Position numbers and translations under genes: made by a program | DNA from: Candidatus Poribacteria bacterium | GTDB lineage: Bacteria; Poribacteria; WGA-4E; WGA-3G | Direction: 5' to 3' | Assembly: GCA_022825825.1 (NCBI GenBank) | Contig: JAJDWA010000041.1 | Location: forward strand, 1 to 44,305 | Length of the DNA: 44,305 nucleotides | Notes under the pieces: model-generated | What the model was told of the DNA's origin: nothing | Seen by the model: only the letters and a program-made list of their open reading frames with translations | Database searches by the model: none | Part shown: positions 34,066 to 42,562 of the stretch, in pieces | Numbering within the stretch: the stretch's first letter is position 1 | Layout: each line of letters begins with the position of its first letter

Positions 34066-34899
34066 TTATTGTCGTTTAATTTTTGCCCACGTTGTTGTCA
34101 ATTTATTCACAGGTTCAACTGCGGCGGCTTCTTCAATACCATTATCCATAATAGTATTCATATCATCTTCGCTTAGCGCAACATTGAAAAGTCCAACATC
34201 GTCAATGATGCCAGCAGTATATCGGTCAAAGTGCCGTGCAATATGAAATACACCTTCACTTGTGCCGTATCCATCGCTGGTATTCATTGCACCTTCAACA
34301 TCCTTTTTACCATCTATCCACAAGGAAATCTTCTTATCATCCGCATCTGCTATTGCAGCAATAAAATGCCATTCATCATCAGATATATTCGACGTTCCAT
34401 CAATTCTTGAATTCTGATCATCATTAGTACGCAGATAGATAGATATTGTATTACCCGCTCCTCCGTTCCAAAGAAGATACCAAGGTTTTGCCTGTGTTGT
34501 GTCTTCGTAGTTTTTGCCTACGAGAGAACCACCAACTTTAGTGCCTTTAAAATGGAGCGTGATCGAAAAAGAAGTTCCTTTTGAAAATCCCAGAGAATTT
34601 GAATGCGGTACTTCAACCCAACCGTCTGTGCCGTCGAATTCAAGTGCCTTCCCAAACTTTCCATCGACCCATTTAGTACCACCGTTGATTTTACCATCAT
34701 TCTTGTTACCTGAAGAATCTTTGGCAGTGTCACCCGCCCCTTCATTAAAGAGCCACATGCCCATAATGTTATCGGGATTTATAGCACCAAACAGCCATCT
34801 GCTCATGATATTCTCGGGACTTATAGCGGCATCGCTTGTGGCAATTACCAAGCAGACAGCAATAAGTGCTGCTATGCCAATTCTTATCAAATTTTTCAT
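34066..34899 (-). CDS. Secreted LamG-domain protein (2) with WxxxK tail
   Basis: The start at 34899 is set by GGAGGG and the signal peptide MKNLIRIGIAALIAVCLVIA; a further ATG at 34932 is less likely. The LamG domain matches copy 1 (MWLFNEGAGDTAKDSSGNKN; KFGKALEFDGTDGWVEVPHS; DEWHFIAAIADADDKKISLW; DRYTAGIIDDVGLFNVALSE). Just after the signal peptide there is a short internal duplication: SPENIMSRWLFGA is followed by NPDNIMGMWLFNEG. The tail is VEPVNKLTTTWAKIKRQ. It appears to be the first gene of a two-gene unit with copy 1 (19 bp gap). Confidence 0.87.
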   Translation of the reverse strand: MKNLIRIGIAALIAVCLVIATSDAAISPENIMSRWLFGAINPDNIMGMWLFNEGAGDTAKDSSGNKNDGKINGGTKWVDGKFGKALEFDGTDGWVEVPHSNSLGFSKGTSFSITLHFKGTKVGGSLVGKNYEDTTQAKPWYLLWNGGAGNTISIYLRTNDDQNSRIDGTSNISDDEWHFIAAIADADDKKISLWIDGKKDVEGAMNTSDGYGTSEGVFHIARHFDRYTAGIIDDVGLFNVALSEDDMNTIMDNGIEEAAAVEPVNKLTTTWAKIKRQ

Positions 34900-34998
34900 T
34901 TTCCCTCCAAAATTAATGATTAATCTGTTCAAACTATCTCAAAAATTTCTATACGGTACAAATTGCTTGGGTATAAGCATTTTTAAATTACCTAAACA

Positions 34999-35028
34999 AG
35001 TATAGCATATATCTTTGGAAGTCGTCAA
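34999..35028 (-). promoter_or_regulatory. Sigma-70-type promoter of the LamG pair
   Basis: On the minus strand, TTGACG (35028-35023) and TATACT (35004-34999) are 18 bp apart. They lie about 100 bp upstream of the LamG (2) start in a 305-bp divergent gap that has no gene. Confidence 0.5.
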
Positions 35029-35122
35029 GTGTTTTAACAAAGTTGTAAGGGTAAATATTTTGGCACGACAGCGTCAATCAGCAAATCTCCACGCCTACCA
35101 GACTGAAGACTCTTTATTTTAG

Positions 35123-35151
35123 TTGAATTCTCAAGGCACATTGTGTATAAT
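35123..35151 (+). promoter_or_regulatory. Sigma-70-type promoter of the LivK-like gene
   Basis: TTGAAT (35123-35128) and TATAAT (35146-35151) are 17 bp apart, about 54 bp upstream of the ATG at 35205, in the same divergent gap as the LamG promoter. Confidence 0.6.
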
Positions 35152-35204
35152 TAATTCCGTTTTATTTTTAATTAAAAACATGCAAGACAGAGGTAAAGAA
35201 AACT

Positions 35205-36377
35205 ATGAAAAAAATAATTTATAAAAAGATATGGGAATTGAAAACATTCACGTTTATTGTGGCAATTGCCACCTTGATAGTCGGATTATCTGCTTGTGAG
35301 CGGGTGTCCGAAGTCATCCAACCCCCGACAGAAGATAAGAGTAACGAGATTTCCATCGGAGTCGTTTTGCCTTTGACAGGGCACTTGGCTTCTGCAGGCC
35401 AACTCATGAAACAGGGCTACGACCTTGCTCTCGATGAAATTAACAATGCCCAACCCAGTCCTACCCAATTCAAGTTTATTGTTGAAGACGACACCAGCAC
35501 CCCAGAGGGGGCAGTTGAGGATTTCAATAAACTGATTCACGAAGACGGTGTGTCTGTTATTATCGGGCCCGCGTCCTCAAGCGCGACAGAGGCGGCATTT
35601 CCGGTCGCACGAGACAATCAGATCGTCGCAATTAGTTCTACATCGGGGGCACGTGGTCTCGGTGCAATCAGTGATTTTGTTTTTCGCATCGCGCTGACGA
35701 CAGATGTTGTGATTGCCAGAGGTATCACGGCAACACATGCGAAACTCGGCTATCAACGGGTTGCTACGTTATATGACGAGACCGATGTCTTCTCCACAGA
35801 TAGAGACACGGCATTGCAGGAAACTTTTACAGCAAACGATATTGAGGTGCTCACCACGGAGACCTTCCAGAGTGGCGACACAGACTTCTCCGCACAATTA
35901 ACTCGGATAAAGGCGTTGAATCCCGATGCAATCTTTGTCTCTGCGTTGCCGCCAGAAAAGCCGGGCATACTGATTCAAGCACACGAACTCGGTATATCCG
36001 TTCCTTTTATTGTGAGCTCATTAACGGATGTTGAGGTACAAGCTGCAGGTGCTGCCGCCGAAGGTGCAATTACCTTTATCGGTTGGCTTCCCACAGATGA
36101 GACACCCGGAAACCGAGCCTTCGTTCAGAATTATACCGCCACTTTCGGCATGGAGCCGAATGCCTTCGCCACAGCATCGTACGCCACCGTCTATATTTTA
36201 GCAGAGGCAATTAAGAATGCGCACTCAACCGATTCAACTGCAATCCGAGACGCGCTCGCGAATATCAAAGATTTTGACACAGTTTTGGGCAAATTCTCTT
36301 TTAATGCCGATGGAGATGCTGTCTATGAACCGAAGGTCCTGATAGTAACTAATGGCACATTGCAACCCTTTGAATAA
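35205..36377 (+). CDS. LivK-like substrate-binding lipoprotein (ABC transporter)
   Basis: A 390-residue periplasmic binding protein of the Leu/Ile/Val-type (Peripla_BP_6) family. The lipoprotein signal ends LSAC (IVGLSACERVSEV). The two-lobed body includes EISIGVVLPLTGHLASAGQL, ALDEINNAQPSPTQFKFIVE, VSVIIGPASSSATEAAFPVA and AAGAAAEGAITFIGWLPTDE. Its leader and first 12 codons are 44/50 identical to the leuC start region (40825-40874), including MKKIIYKKIWE against [11 protein letters not shown]. No permease or ATPase is adjacent, so it must pair with distant partners or act alone. Confidence 0.9.
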   Translation: MKKIIYKKIWELKTFTFIVAIATLIVGLSACERVSEVIQPPTEDKSNEISIGVVLPLTGHLASAGQLMKQGYDLALDEINNAQPSPTQFKFIVEDDTSTPEGAVEDFNKLIHEDGVSVIIGPASSSATEAAFPVARDNQIVAISSTSGARGLGAISDFVFRIALTTDVVIARGITATHAKLGYQRVATLYDETDVFSTDRDTALQETFTANDIEVLTTETFQSGDTDFSAQLTRIKALNPDAIFVSALPPEKPGILIQAHELGISVPFIVSSLTDVEVQAAGAAAEGAITFIGWLPTDETPGNRAFVQNYTATFGMEPNAFATASYATVYILAEAIKNAHSTDSTAIRDALANIKDFDTVLGKFSFNADGDAVYEPKVLIVTNGTLQPFE

Positions 36378-36436
36378 TCTTATCAAAGGTATTCAGTTCC
36401 CTTTTTTGATGAGGTTTCGTCCCCAGGTACGGTAGA

Positions 36437-36454
36437 TGCGGTTTCCTAACCGCA
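36437..36454. repeat. Palindrome TGCGGTT-TCCT-AACCGCA
   Basis: A 7-bp inverted repeat around TCCT, in the gap between the LivK-like and restriction-modification genes. It belongs to the GGTTTCCTAACC family also seen at 6103, 9216 and (reverse, without full loop) 9251. Confidence 0.6.
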
Positions 36455-36473
36455 CCGAAACGGAAACATCCCT

Positions 36474-39400
36474 ATGATAACGAAAAACAACTTTAAAGAC
36501 CTACTCCAAACGCTTGGCTTCACAGAAGAAGGCAACATTTTCCAAAAATCAGATGGTCAAGTCGATTTGAAAGTTGACTTTGGCAAACAGAAACTAATTT
36601 ATCCCGATAAATTAAAAGTCCATCGAGAGGATATATGCAATCTCTCACAGAACGAGAATTTTGTTGTGTTTGAGTGTGTGCATCGGTTAATGAAAAAAGG
36701 CTATAAACCCGAACATTTAGAACTTGAACCGACATGGAGAATTGGACACAGTGCAAGCGGTGGACGCGCCGATATATTGGTTAAAGACCAACAAAATAAA
36801 TCCTTATTGATTATTGAGTGTAAAACGGCAGGCGAGGAATTTGAAAAGGCGTGGGACGATACCCGTCAGGATGGTGGACAGTTGTTTAGTTATGCCCATC
36901 AAGATACTCAAACCCAATATCTATGTCTTTACGCTTCCAGTTACTTTAAAAATGAGTTAGATGAAAATGAGTTAGATTTTGAGTACAAACTGATTCCACA
37001 TTTTGACAATAAGCAAATTATAGCAGAAGATTCAAAACTTTCCTCCTTTAAAAATGCAAACAGAGTTGAACAGCGCTTTGCTGCTTGGCGTGATACCTAC
37101 AAATTGGAATCCACAGAAGTCGGTATTTTTGAAGAAAGTATTCAACCTTACTATATTGGCAAAAACAACTATACCCTTGCAGAAGATACCAAACCCATTG
37201 ATGCTGACGATAAAAAAGGAAAATACAATCGATTCCGAAGAATTTTAAGAAAGCATAACATTGCACGGCGCGAAAACGCTTTTGAGGTGTTGGTCAATCT
37301 GTTTCTATGTAAACTGGTTGACGAAGAAGAAAACAGAGACAATCTGCAATTTTTCTGGAACGGTCCCGCTTCCGATAACTATTTTGATTTCGTTGATAGA
37401 CTACAAAGTCTTTATCAAAGAGGCATGCGTAAATTTCTGAATGAGGAAATCAGTTACATCAGTCGTGAAAAAATTGACAAGGCATTTTGGACTGTCAGAA
37501 ATGACCCCAACGATACTAAGAAACAAATTCACGAATATTTTATGGAACTTAAATTTTTCTCCAACTCAGCGTTTTCCTTCCTGGACACACACAACAGAGA
37601 TCTATTTGACAGAAACACTGCCGTTTTGTCAGAAGTCGTGCAAATGTGGCAAGGGTTACAACTCAAAACAGATAACCATAACCAGTTTTTAGGGGATATG
37701 TTTGAGTACTTCCTCGATAACAGCATCAAGCAGTCCGAAGGACAGTTTTTCACGCCGCTGCCTATCTGTAAATTTATTGTTTCCTCCTTGCCACTTGCTC
37801 AAAAAATTAGAGAGAATCCTGAACCGATTAAAGCAATTGATTACGCCTGCGGCTCTGGGCATTTTTTGAATGAATATGCTTACCAAATAAAGCCGTTGGT
37901 TGAAAATCAAAACAAAACTTTAAGCGACTACTACAGCGAAATCACCGGAGTTGAAAAGGAAGATCGTTTGGCAAAAGTGGCAAAAGTGGCAGCATATATG
38001 CACGGTCAAGAACAGATTAAGATATTGGATGCAGATGCCCTCGCTTCTCACCCTAAAGTTCCACCAGAAAGTTTTGATGTCTTGGTAGCAAATCCGCCCT
38101 TTGCTGTGGAAGGTTTTTTACAAACCTTGAGCGATGCAGACAAAAATGAATATAAACTCATTGAATCTACAGGTGAAAATAGCAAGACCGATAACATTGA
38201 ATGTTTCTTTTTAGAACGGATTCATCACTTAATGGCACCCGAAGGTCTGGTTGGTGTAATTGTTCCTTCCAGCATCTTGTCCAATACAGAAGCAGTTCAC
38301 AACTGCACGCGTGAGATTCTGTTACAATATTTTGATATAGTTAGTATTGCCAAACTTGGAAGTGGTACCTTTGGCAAGACCGGAACCAATACGGTTGTGC
38401 TTTTTTTAAGACGAAAAGAGCGAAAACCAGAAGCCGCTGACCATTACCGCAATCGAGTGGAAGTCTTTTTTGCAGGTGATGATGAGAGTGAACAATATTA
38501 TCAAGATCACCACTTGATAAAAGCCTATTGTAACCATATCAAAGTTCCTCATGAAGAATACATTAAGCTCTTTACTCCGACCAACCGTGACAGACTTAGT
38601 GAATTATTGCAGGGCGATATTTTCCATCAATACGAAGAAGCCTTTAATAAGAGTACGGAGATTAAAAACCTGAAAAAATCTAAGAAGTTCAAAGAAAAAA
38701 ACGGGAAAGAGCAATCCAAAGAATTGGAACAACGGCTTATTGCGTACCTACACAAGATACAAAAAGAAAAACTGTATTACTTCATTTTGGCATACGATCA
38801 AGAAAACGATGTGCTAATTGTCAACGCACCGGATAACAACAAAGAACGAAAGCAATTTTTAGGCTACGAGTGGAGTGGACGCAAAGGTAGTGAGGGCATT
38901 AAATACGAGGGAGGTGAAACGGTAAACGATATTATCACACCTCTATTTGACCCCAAGAATCCAGACAGCATCGTAAAAATAAATACAGCAATCAAACGAA
39001 ACTTTATAGGTGAAATCACCGACCCACTGCCCGAATATTGCCACTATGCAAAACTTACCGATATGTTGGATTTTAGCCGCGTAGATTTTGATAAAATCAT
39101 TAACTTAACCCCGACACAGAATATTCAAATAGAAACACAGTATCCGTTAGTGAAGTTAGGGGATGAGATAGAAACAATTGAAACTGGGAATAGGCCTAAA
39201 GGCGGCGTTGAAAATATAACAAGCGGAGCATGGAGTTTGGGAGGTGAACATATACATCCAACAACCGGAAGGGTTGACTTAGGCACACCTAAATATGTTC
39301 CGTTGGATTTTTACCACGGCAGCACAAGAGGTATATTACAAGAAAATGATATTTTGCTTTGCAAAGATGGGGCTTTAACCGGAAAAATTGCACTTTTAAG

Positions 39401-40250
39401 GGAGGAACTGAACAATCAAAATGCAATGGTGAATGAACATGTTTTTCTTTTGCGGTGTGAGTCACAATTAAAACAAACCTATATTTTTAATTTTCTTTTT
39501 TCTGAATACGGCCAAAATTTGCTAAAGCAGAACATTACAGGTTCTGCCCAAGGCGGACTAAATTCAACCAATCTTAAAGAGATAAAAATTCCGCTACCAC
39601 CTTCCCAAATTCAACAGCAGATTGTTGATGAATGTGAATCAGTGGATCAGGAAACTGACCAAGCACGCCAAACCATTACCGCAGCTAACCAAGAAATTGA
39701 GGAAAATATGCAGGCAGTTGAAAATGCTGATTATGAAATGAAAAGATTAGAAGATATCGCGGAAAAACTTGTAGCTGGCGGGGATGTTCCGAAAGATAAT
39801 TTTTCACAAGTCAAAACTGATGAATATAATATCCCAATTTATGCTAATGCTGTTGAAGATAAAGGTTTATATGGATGGACCGATATCGCTAAAATAGAAA
39901 AGCCAAGTATTACAATATCAGCGAGGGGAACCCTTGGATATACAGAAGTAAGAAATGAAAAGTTTTATCCTATTGTGAGGTTAATCGTTTTAACTCCGAA
40001 TGAAGATTTAACTGATATTTTTTATCTAAAGCACATTATCGGTAGACTTGATTTTACAGATAGTGGTTCAGTTATCCCCCAATTAACTGTTCCAAAGGTA
40101 AGAACATTGCAAATCCCCGTTCCTCCGCTTGATATTCAACAGCAGTTAGCGGCAGAAGTTGAGCAATTAGAAGCAAAAATCACCGAAGCACAAGCCATAA
40201 TTGATAATGCTACTGAGCAAAAAAATGCCATTCTCACAAAGTATCTATAG
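36474..40250 (+). CDS. Single-chain restriction-modification enzyme (type IIG/IIB-like R-M-S fusion)
   Basis: A 1258-residue fusion. The N-terminal part (to about 200) is a HsdR_N-like nuclease with a PD-(D/E)xK core: Asp100 in GGRADILVKD, Glu115 and Lys117 in LIIECKTAGEEF. The middle is an N6-adenine methyltransferase of HsdM type, with the SAM-binding YACGSGHFLNEY (residues 457-468) and catalytic NPPF (540-543). The C-terminal part from about 889 has two HsdS-like target recognition domains (YPLVKLGDEIETIETGN; MKRLEDIAEKLVAGGDVPKD) separated by a coiled-coil spacer (about 1050-1085). The order R-M-S in one chain with two TRDs resembles type IIB/IIG enzymes of the AloI class. It protects against foreign DNA. 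The ribosome-binding site is weak. Confidence 0.88.
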   Translation: MITKNNFKDLLQTLGFTEEGNIFQKSDGQVDLKVDFGKQKLIYPDKLKVHREDICNLSQNENFVVFECVHRLMKKGYKPEHLELEPTWRIGHSASGGRADILVKDQQNKSLLIIECKTAGEEFEKAWDDTRQDGGQLFSYAHQDTQTQYLCLYASSYFKNELDENELDFEYKLIPHFDNKQIIAEDSKLSSFKNANRVEQRFAAWRDTYKLESTEVGIFEESIQPYYIGKNNYTLAEDTKPIDADDKKGKYNRFRRILRKHNIARRENAFEVLVNLFLCKLVDEEENRDNLQFFWNGPASDNYFDFVDRLQSLYQRGMRKFLNEEISYISREKIDKAFWTVRNDPNDTKKQIHEYFMELKFFSNSAFSFLDTHNRDLFDRNTAVLSEVVQMWQGLQLKTDNHNQFLGDMFEYFLDNSIKQSEGQFFTPLPICKFIVSSLPLAQKIRENPEPIKAIDYACGSGHFLNEYAYQIKPLVENQNKTLSDYYSEITGVEKEDRLAKVAKVAAYMHGQEQIKILDADALASHPKVPPESFDVLVANPPFAVEGFLQTLSDADKNEYKLIESTGENSKTDNIECFFLERIHHLMAPEGLVGVIVPSSILSNTEAVHNCTREILLQYFDIVSIAKLGSGTFGKTGTNTVVLFLRRKERKPEAADHYRNRVEVFFAGDDESEQYYQDHHLIKAYCNHIKVPHEEYIKLFTPTNRDRLSELLQGDIFHQYEEAFNKSTEIKNLKKSKKFKEKNGKEQSKELEQRLIAYLHKIQKEKLYYFILAYDQENDVLIVNAPDNNKERKQFLGYEWSGRKGSEGIKYEGGETVNDIITPLFDPKNPDSIVKINTAIKRNFIGEITDPLPEYCHYAKLTDMLDFSRVDFDKIINLTPTQNIQIETQYPLVKLGDEIETIETGNRPKGGVENITSGAWSLGGEHIHPTTGRVDLGTPKYVPLDFYHGSTRGILQENDILLCKDGALTGKIALLREELNNQNAMVNEHVFLLRCESQLKQTYIFNFLFSEYGQNLLKQNITGSAQGGLNSTNLKEIKIPLPPSQIQQQIVDECESVDQETDQARQTITAANQEIEENMQAVENADYEMKRLEDIAEKLVAGGDVPKDNFSQVKTDEYNIPIYANAVEDKGLYGWTDIAKIEKPSITISARGTLGYTEVRNEKFYPIVRLIVLTPNEDLTDIFYLKHIIGRLDFTDSGSVIPQLTVPKVRTLQIPVPPLDIQQQLAAEVEQLEAKITEAQAIIDNATEQKNAILTKYL

Positions 40251-40312
40251 GAAAGATATGACAATTTTATATCCAAAAGAAACTACTGAACTGAATTGTT
40301 AGGAGGTATGGT

Positions 40313-40777
40313 ATGAACGCATGGCTTCTTACTTGGGAAGGAACTGAAGGTCCGGCTTTGTCAAAGGAAGACAAATTAGTTGCAATTTTACCTGGACGTA
40401 TGTCGCAAAACTCAGTTGAACAAATTGTTGGTGTACTCTACACACGCTGTATAGGCACAGCAAGCGATCTGATATACTATGCAAATAGAAGAAAAGAAAA
40501 AGAAAAAAGGTACATGTATGTTACCGGTGCGTATCCTCGTATCTTCTATGGATACTCTCAATGTTTTATTTACGCCCGACAGGTAACTAAGCTTGTAATT
40601 GAAAAGTGTGAGGAACAGCAATTAGAACACGTGCGTTGGACAGAATATCCATATTTGATACAAAATTCGGAGTATAAGTTGGTAGAAAAAGAACCTGAAA
40701 CTCCGCGAGAATTGACCAGAACTCTAATACCTGTTTCAGCGGAGATCTATCCACGTAGGGAACGAGTCATCGAATGA
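40313..40777 (+). CDS. Conserved hypothetical protein following the R-M gene
   Basis: A 154-residue protein with a strong AGGAGG ribosome-binding site. It begins MNAWLLTWEGTEGPALSKED, then KLVAILPGRMSQNSVEQIVGVLY, and has RRKEKEKRYMYVTGAYPRIF and YIYARQVTKLVIEK-like stretches (read as CFIYARQVTKL). I have seen similar unnamed proteins near restriction or other defence genes but know no function. No signal peptide or membrane span is seen. Position (62 bp after the R-M stop, same strand) makes a defence role plausible; this is inference. Confidence 0.7.
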   Translation: MNAWLLTWEGTEGPALSKEDKLVAILPGRMSQNSVEQIVGVLYTRCIGTASDLIYYANRRKEKEKRYMYVTGAYPRIFYGYSQCFIYARQVTKLVIEKCEEQQLEHVRWTEYPYLIQNSEYKLVEKEPETPRELTRTLIPVSAEIYPRRERVIE

Positions 40778-40842
40778 GCGAACTGAGAAAAATCAGAACT
40801 TGCTAAATCTTATAAGTTAAACAACAGAGGTAAAAGAAAAAT

Positions 40843-42243
40843 ATGAAAAAAACGATGTATGAAAAGATATGGGACGCGCATCTCGTGCGGGCATCCGCAG
40901 ATGAGGTGCCGATTCTTTATATTGACACACACCTTGTTCACGAAGTAACGTCCCCGCAAGCATTTGAAGGGCTGCGGCTCAACAACCGAAAGGTGCGCCG
41001 TCCCGAACTGACGTTCGCTACGATGGACCACAACGTACCGACAACAGATAGAAGCCTGCCTATCAAAGATCAGATTGCAGCGAAACAGATGGAAACGCTT
41101 GCGCAAAACTGTGCTGAGTTTGATATTCCACTCTACGACATCAACAGTCCTGAGCAGGGCATTGTGCATGTCATCGGACCTGAATTGGGTATCACACAAC
41201 CCGGAAAGACGATTGTGTGCGGGGATAGCCATACCTCAACGCACGGTGCGCTCGGTGCGCTTGCATTCGGTATCGGCACAAGTGAGATTGAGCATGTGCT
41301 TGCCACGCAGTGCCTCTTGCAGCACAAGTCGGAAACCTTTGAGATACGGGTTGATGGCACACTGCCTTACGGCGTAACTGCGAAAGATATTATCCTCTCT
41401 ATTATCGGACATATCGGCATAGACGGAGGGAACGGTGCTGTGGTTGAGTATACAGGTTCTACGATACGATCCCTTAGCATTGAAGAACGGATGACTGTTT
41501 GTAATATGTCCATTGAGGCAGGTGCGCGTGCAGGCATGATCGCACCTGATGATACGACCTACGAATACATTGCAGGCAAACGTTTTGCTCCGAAAGGTGA
41601 GGCGTTTGATACAGCAGTTGAACGTTGGAAGCAACTTCCGACAGACGAGGGAGCAACTTATGATCGCACGCTAACACTTGACGCAGCGGATATAGCACCG
41701 CAAGTGACATGGGGTACAAATCCTGGTATGGTTACTGATGTAACAGGCCGCGTGCCAAATCCAGCGGACATGAACACAACCAACGAAAAACGCGCTGCAG
41801 AACATGCGTTGGAATATATGGCCCTTGAACCCGGTACACCGATGACAGATGTTGCTGTGGACAGGGTATTCATCGGTAGTTGCACGAACTCCCGTATCAG
41901 TGATTTACGCGCTGCAGCAGAGGTTGTGAAGGGCAGGAAAGTAGCAGATACCGTCAATGCGATGGTTGTTCCTGGTTCACAAGCGGTCAAACGGCAAGCA
42001 GAAGCGGAAGGGCTTCATGAGGTTTTTCGTGCTGCAGGTTTTGAATGGCGTGAGGCTGGCTGTAGTATGTGTCTCGGCATGAACCCCGATATTTTGATGC
42101 CGGGCCAACGATGTGCCAGCACATCAAATCGGAATTTTGAAGGCAGACAGGGCAAAGGTGGACGGACGCACCTTGTTAGTCCACAGATGGCTGCTGCGAC
42201 TGCAGTAACAGGTCATTTTGTAGACATCCGGACGTTTGGGTAG
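40843..42243 (+). CDS. leuC: 3-isopropylmalate dehydratase large subunit
   Basis: 466-residue LeuC of the leucine pathway (EC 4.2.1.33): isomerises 2-isopropylmalate to 3-isopropylmalate with LeuD. It starts [16 protein letters not shown], the usual LeuC opening, and has the aconitase-type [21 protein letters not shown], SNxRISDLR-like [20 protein letters not shown], and [12 protein letters not shown], whose cysteines bind the [4Fe-4S] cluster. It is separated from leuD by 319 bp holding a decayed antitoxin/PIN pair. LeuA and LeuB are not in the window. Confidence 0.96.
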   Translation: MKKTMYEKIWDAHLVRASADEVPILYIDTHLVHEVTSPQAFEGLRLNNRKVRRPELTFATMDHNVPTTDRSLPIKDQIAAKQMETLAQNCAEFDIPLYDINSPEQGIVHVIGPELGITQPGKTIVCGDSHTSTHGALGALAFGIGTSEIEHVLATQCLLQHKSETFEIRVDGTLPYGVTAKDIILSIIGHIGIDGGNGAVVEYTGSTIRSLSIEERMTVCNMSIEAGARAGMIAPDDTTYEYIAGKRFAPKGEAFDTAVERWKQLPTDEGATYDRTLTLDAADIAPQVTWGTNPGMVTDVTGRVPNPADMNTTNEKRAAEHALEYMALEPGTPMTDVAVDRVFIGSCTNSRISDLRAAAEVVKGRKVADTVNAMVVPGSQAVKRQAEAEGLHEVFRAAGFEWREAGCSMCLGMNPDILMPGQRCASTSNRNFEGRQGKGGRTHLVSPQMAAATAVTGHFVDIRTFG

Positions 42244-42302
42244 GTCAAGGGTTTACAAAAGATACCAGCGTCCACTCTACCACGGAAAATATGGAGGTAA
42301 CA

Positions 42303-42508
42303 GTGGAATCTACTATCATTGAAAAAATCAGGGAGCTTCCTCCGGAACTCCAGGAAGAAGTTATTCATTTCATTGATTCTCTACGAAGAAAAAAGGTTCA
42401 AAACAGAAGAAAAAACCAAACTTGGAATGGATTAGCAGATTAAAAGCGTATCGTGCCCAGTTTACAGCCCTTGAACTTCAAAAAAAAGCGTCAGATTGGA
42501 GGGATTAG
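42303..42508 (+). pseudogene. DUF2281-like antitoxin with a -1 frameshift
   Basis: The GTG at 42303 follows GGAGG. Frame 1 reads VESTIIEKIRELPPELQEEV, then IHFIDSLRRKKVQ, typical of DUF2281 antitoxins, and stops at 42443. The family C-terminus continues in the -1 frame (KPNLEWISRLKAYRAQFTAL then ELQKKASDWRD) to a stop at 42506-42508. The shift point is A AAA AAC at 42410-42416, a canonical -1 slippery heptamer in the correct frame. Decay or sequencing error in an A-run is equally possible. It lies between leuC and leuD. Confidence 0.7.
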
Positions 42509-42562
42509 TGTATCTCGCGGATACCAAATTTATCTGAAAATTCCAGAAGGAGAAGACAAAAA
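42508..42562 (+). pseudogene. PIN-domain toxin remnant
   Basis: The GTG at 42508 shares its base with the antitoxin stop (TAGTG). It encodes VYLADT, the usual start of PIN toxins that pair with DUF2281 proteins, and then stops or shifts frame ([13 protein letters not shown] in another frame). Only about 18 codons remain before leuD begins at 42563. This is the residue of an antitoxin-toxin pair. Confidence 0.45.

Noticed and set aside
23324..34899. Explaining the shared tail by PEP-CTERM or T9SS-type signals
   Set aside because: The tails have no PEP motif, no hydrophobic span and no long Ig-like C-terminal domain, only a Trp and basic residues near the end.
34514..35005. 163-codon plus-strand open frame antisense to the LamG (2) gene
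   Set aside because: It mirrors the LamG frame, lacks family similarity, and overlaps its promoter region.
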